In this document: piece after piece, positions 61,555 through 64,000 of the stretch
How positions within the stretch are numbered: position 1 is the first letter of the stretch
Layout: each line of letters begins with the position of its first letter
Origin: Dimargaris cristalligena
Taxonomy: Eukaryota; Kickxellomycota; Dimargaritomycetes; Dimargaritales; Dimargaritaceae
Length of the DNA: 64,000 nucleotides
Assembly: GCA_027576995.1 (NCBI GenBank)
Contig: JANBQC010000023.1
Span: 41,353-105,352, forward strand
Direction of reading: 5' to 3'
Program-made: the position numbers and the translations under genes
Notes under the pieces: generated by a model
The model's database searches: none
What the model was told of the DNA's origin: nothing
Seen by the model: only the letters and a program-made list of their open reading frames with translations

Positions 61555-64000
61555 GGTGGATAAATCGAGACCGGGGTAACAGTAACTAAATGAATTGGGT
61601 GGTGGTGAATACTAGCGATGGACAAAAATGTAAGATACTACTTAAGCATTAGAGACTCTGAGGGCAGAGAATAGGGGGTTGATTTACGGATCTTGCCTAT
61701 GCCGATGGTTCTATTGCCACTATTTATACCCAACTAGGAACACGATGAGGTTGTCGTTTGGGAAACTACCTGAGTCCAATTCCCTTGGATCCTCGTGGCC
61801 GGGTTAACTGGAACATTCATGGTCCGGCGGACCGATATACCTATTCTCTTACAACGGTTGACACGATGCCCTGGTCGCAAGGCTAATTAGCCACGTATTT
61901 TGCTTATGCATCGGGACAGCTCATCCTGCAATTATTACTTTGCATGCCTAACAGTTATGCTGTCCAGTACTCTCCTGCATATGCTGTGGATATTAAATAC
62001 CTACCCCCCTGTTCTGAATCTGACTCGGAGGTAAGCCATTGTTAGACTAGTCAGGATGAGGCATCTGCTTGGCAACCAGTTGCTAGAGATGGTAGCCTCA
62101 GATGACATAGTTGGAAGAGTTGGCGACAGCACGTTCCGAATAATGAGGTGCATATTTTCACGCTAGTACCGGTATTTGAGGGCCATTCCTACAATAGCAG
62201 TCGAATATCAAGTAATCTATGAGTCACTGAGATTCTAGAAATACTCGTTTTGAATACCCATGTCTGCCTATCCCAATCATCACAGAAGAAGCATGGCTCT
62301 CCTTAACATCTTATCAACAGACCTTTATTGGTATACTACTTGCATGGCTGCTATGCATTACAGGCATAGTAATACAGTAGGTGGAAAAAAGGCTGATTAC
62401 AATAAAGCAACAAAGGAAAATGACATCAAAGTATTGATAGAATGGGGTATACCGCGTAGGCGGATGGCTTAGTGGAACAGCTAAGTATGGGGAACACCCG
62501 TGAAACCGAACAGGCCACGCGACCCATCATCCCAGGACATCCCGTCAAGCACCGAACGAACAGGTTTACCGACCCGCTCGAACACGAAAACGAACCGGGG
62601 GTATAAAACCGAGCCTATTACTCGGAAACCCGGGTTCCCCATGTTTTAATAAAAAATAATATTTTAAACTGATACATATATCACCTTTGGGGTGGTGGGG
62701 GTATGGGGTTGTTGTGGGGAGTTCGCGAGGGACAGGATACTGAGGGCAGAAGGGTTTCCTGTCATCAATGATGTTGGGATATACTAATAAATACCCGGTA
62801 ATAAATATGCTCGGAAAACACTGATACTCAGACAATACTCGTAAGACACTAAATAATACTCGGGATGACACTTAAACACTAAAAGACTACGCAAAGCAGG
62901 AACTCGTTTTCCTGGAAATGCTGACATCAAATGGTCTGCTTTATTAGGAGAATGGAAAATATGGCGGTATTTATACAGCGCCAGCGAGTGCAAGACTAAT
63001 GGCAAATCGTAGCGAGTAAGCGATAGAGACCGAAAGGTTAAATATGGCAAATTCAATTACGAATTGCCGCAGCGCTAGGAGTCGGTGAATGGACGAAACC
63101 ACCGGGGTTTTGCCGTCAGTTGGAAAGCGAGTAAACAAACAAAGTGGTATCAACCAGGTTGGGCCAATGTTTAATCTGGTGGCGAATGTACGTCACGGAC
63201 AGCGATAAATCTCCCCTGCCAAAAACGGGAACTGATATCGTAAATACGGTTCATAGACTATTAACTAATCGTGTAAACCTATAAAAAAAATCCTCCCTCT
63301 GATCCAGATATACAGCAATCGTCGACCATACGTTATACTAGGATCCCCCATGAAAAATATATATATATGAAAAGGCACGAAAGAAAAAAAGGTAACTGGA
63401 CCTTAAGGGAGCTGCAAATCTTTCAATTTAGGAAATTAAAGAGGCTACCAGAGGGCATACTTCATGGTTATGCCTATAGTCTCCCCAGTGAAGTGGGCGG
63501 CACTGACAATGGAACGGCGGACAGAATATAATAGGGCGTCAGTATCCCAACAAGGGTCGGATCATGTAGGGTATTCCAGTCATTTCCGGGATTTTCCCCT
63601 GTCTAGACATAGTATACTTACTGAGTCCCAATATAAGGGAGGGAGGAGCTCTAAATAAGATGGCAAAAACAGGTTTACTGATATCTATTAAGCAATGGGT
63701 TAACAAGGAACGGGCAAATTGAAGTAAACGACTGATTAATTAAGGAGTCAGGGAGAACTGTATGCTCGACTATATATGGCGAAGTGGACTAGTAGCTTTG
63801 GGGTGTAGGTCACCAAGTGGATTTTAAGGGGCACTCCTAGATTACAGGCCATATAGCTATTAAATTTTAGATATGAGAGAAGTTCAATCAGGCTGTATAA
63901 CGAAAAATCCATTGGATGAGACCAAGTGTCGTAGGCTAAATTCCACAATATGCTAAATGGCTACGCTTCGGACAAGTTTACAAGAGCTAACACACAGGCA
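61555..64000. other. NRPS upstream region and right-edge intergenic DNA
   Basis: About 2.4 kb with no supported gene. 61555-61800 must carry the NRPS promoter and leader. Around 62520-62620 is a GC-richer patch with TATAAAA at 62602. On the minus strand TATAAATA (about 62968-62975) is followed by AATAAAG about 30 bp later, and an imperfect repeat of about 25 bp (consensus like ATACTCGNNAGACACTAA) lies at 62807-62880. A TA repeat is at 63357-63368. Confidence 0.4.

Noticed and set aside
62260..62472. 70-codon plus-strand frame near the right edge
   Set aside because: No domain, no signal peptide, ordinary length for random frames in this region.
1..64000. CRISPR array, bacterial operons or prophage
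   Set aside because: No regularly spaced direct repeats. Genes are intron-containing, widely spaced and of eukaryotic type.

Overview
The window looks like a piece of a fungal nuclear chromosome. Genes are sparse and many are split by spliceosomal introns of about 70-320 bp with GTAAGT/GTATGT donors and CTATAG/TTAG/CAG acceptors. Recognisable genes include NAC-alpha (EGD2 type), a mitochondrial thioredoxin, an LST2-like protein and a phytanoyl-CoA-dioxygenase-like enzyme. A very large non-ribosomal peptide synthetase (NRPS) with several epimerization domains in one intronless reading frame, together with long intergenic spaces and unfamiliar paralogous families, suggests an early-diverging fungus, perhaps of the Zoopagomycota/Dimargaritales kind. 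That placement is inference only.

Layout. 1-1.7 kb: 3' part of a multi-pass membrane protein with a long Ser/Pro tail (+). 4.8-5.4 kb: non-coding DNA with strong predicted hairpins. 6.2-8.4 kb and 12.5-14.3 kb: two paralogous seven-transmembrane receptor-like proteins with a signal peptide and ectodomain (+), separated by a three-exon mitochondrial thioredoxin on the minus strand (8.7-9.5 kb). 14.3-21.7 kb: no gene that I can support, with a long CT microsatellite at 19.7 kb. 21.7-23.3 kb: LST2-like protein without a FYVE finger (+). 24.0-24.3 kb: possible small two-exon gene (-). 24.5-26.5 kb: six-exon PhyH-type Fe(II)/2-oxoglutarate dioxygenase (+). 27.1-28.9 kb and 31.2-32.8 kb: two paralogous two-exon proteins (-) of unknown family, with hydrophobic N-termini and C-terminal PPxY-like motifs. 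35.6-36.2 kb: NAC-alpha (+). 36.8-37.5 kb: fragmentary spliced gene (+). 37.8-61.6 kb: the NRPS, 7931 residues in one exon (-). 61.6-64 kb: no clear gene.

The NRPS is the main feature. It reads half-C / A1-T1-E1 / C2-[A2*-T2*-C3*, all degenerate]-A3-T3-E3 / C4-A4-T4 / C5-A5-T5-E5 / C6-A6-T6-E6*. Five adenylation domains look active. A full-length but eroded module-sized block sits in frame between C2 and A3. The last domain is epimerization-like, lacks the usual catalytic Glu, and is not followed by a thioesterase or reductase. A pentapeptide with D residues at the positions set by modules 1, 3 and 5 is the simplest prediction. The dioxygenase 11 kb away could in principle modify such a product, but nothing in the sequence proves a cluster.
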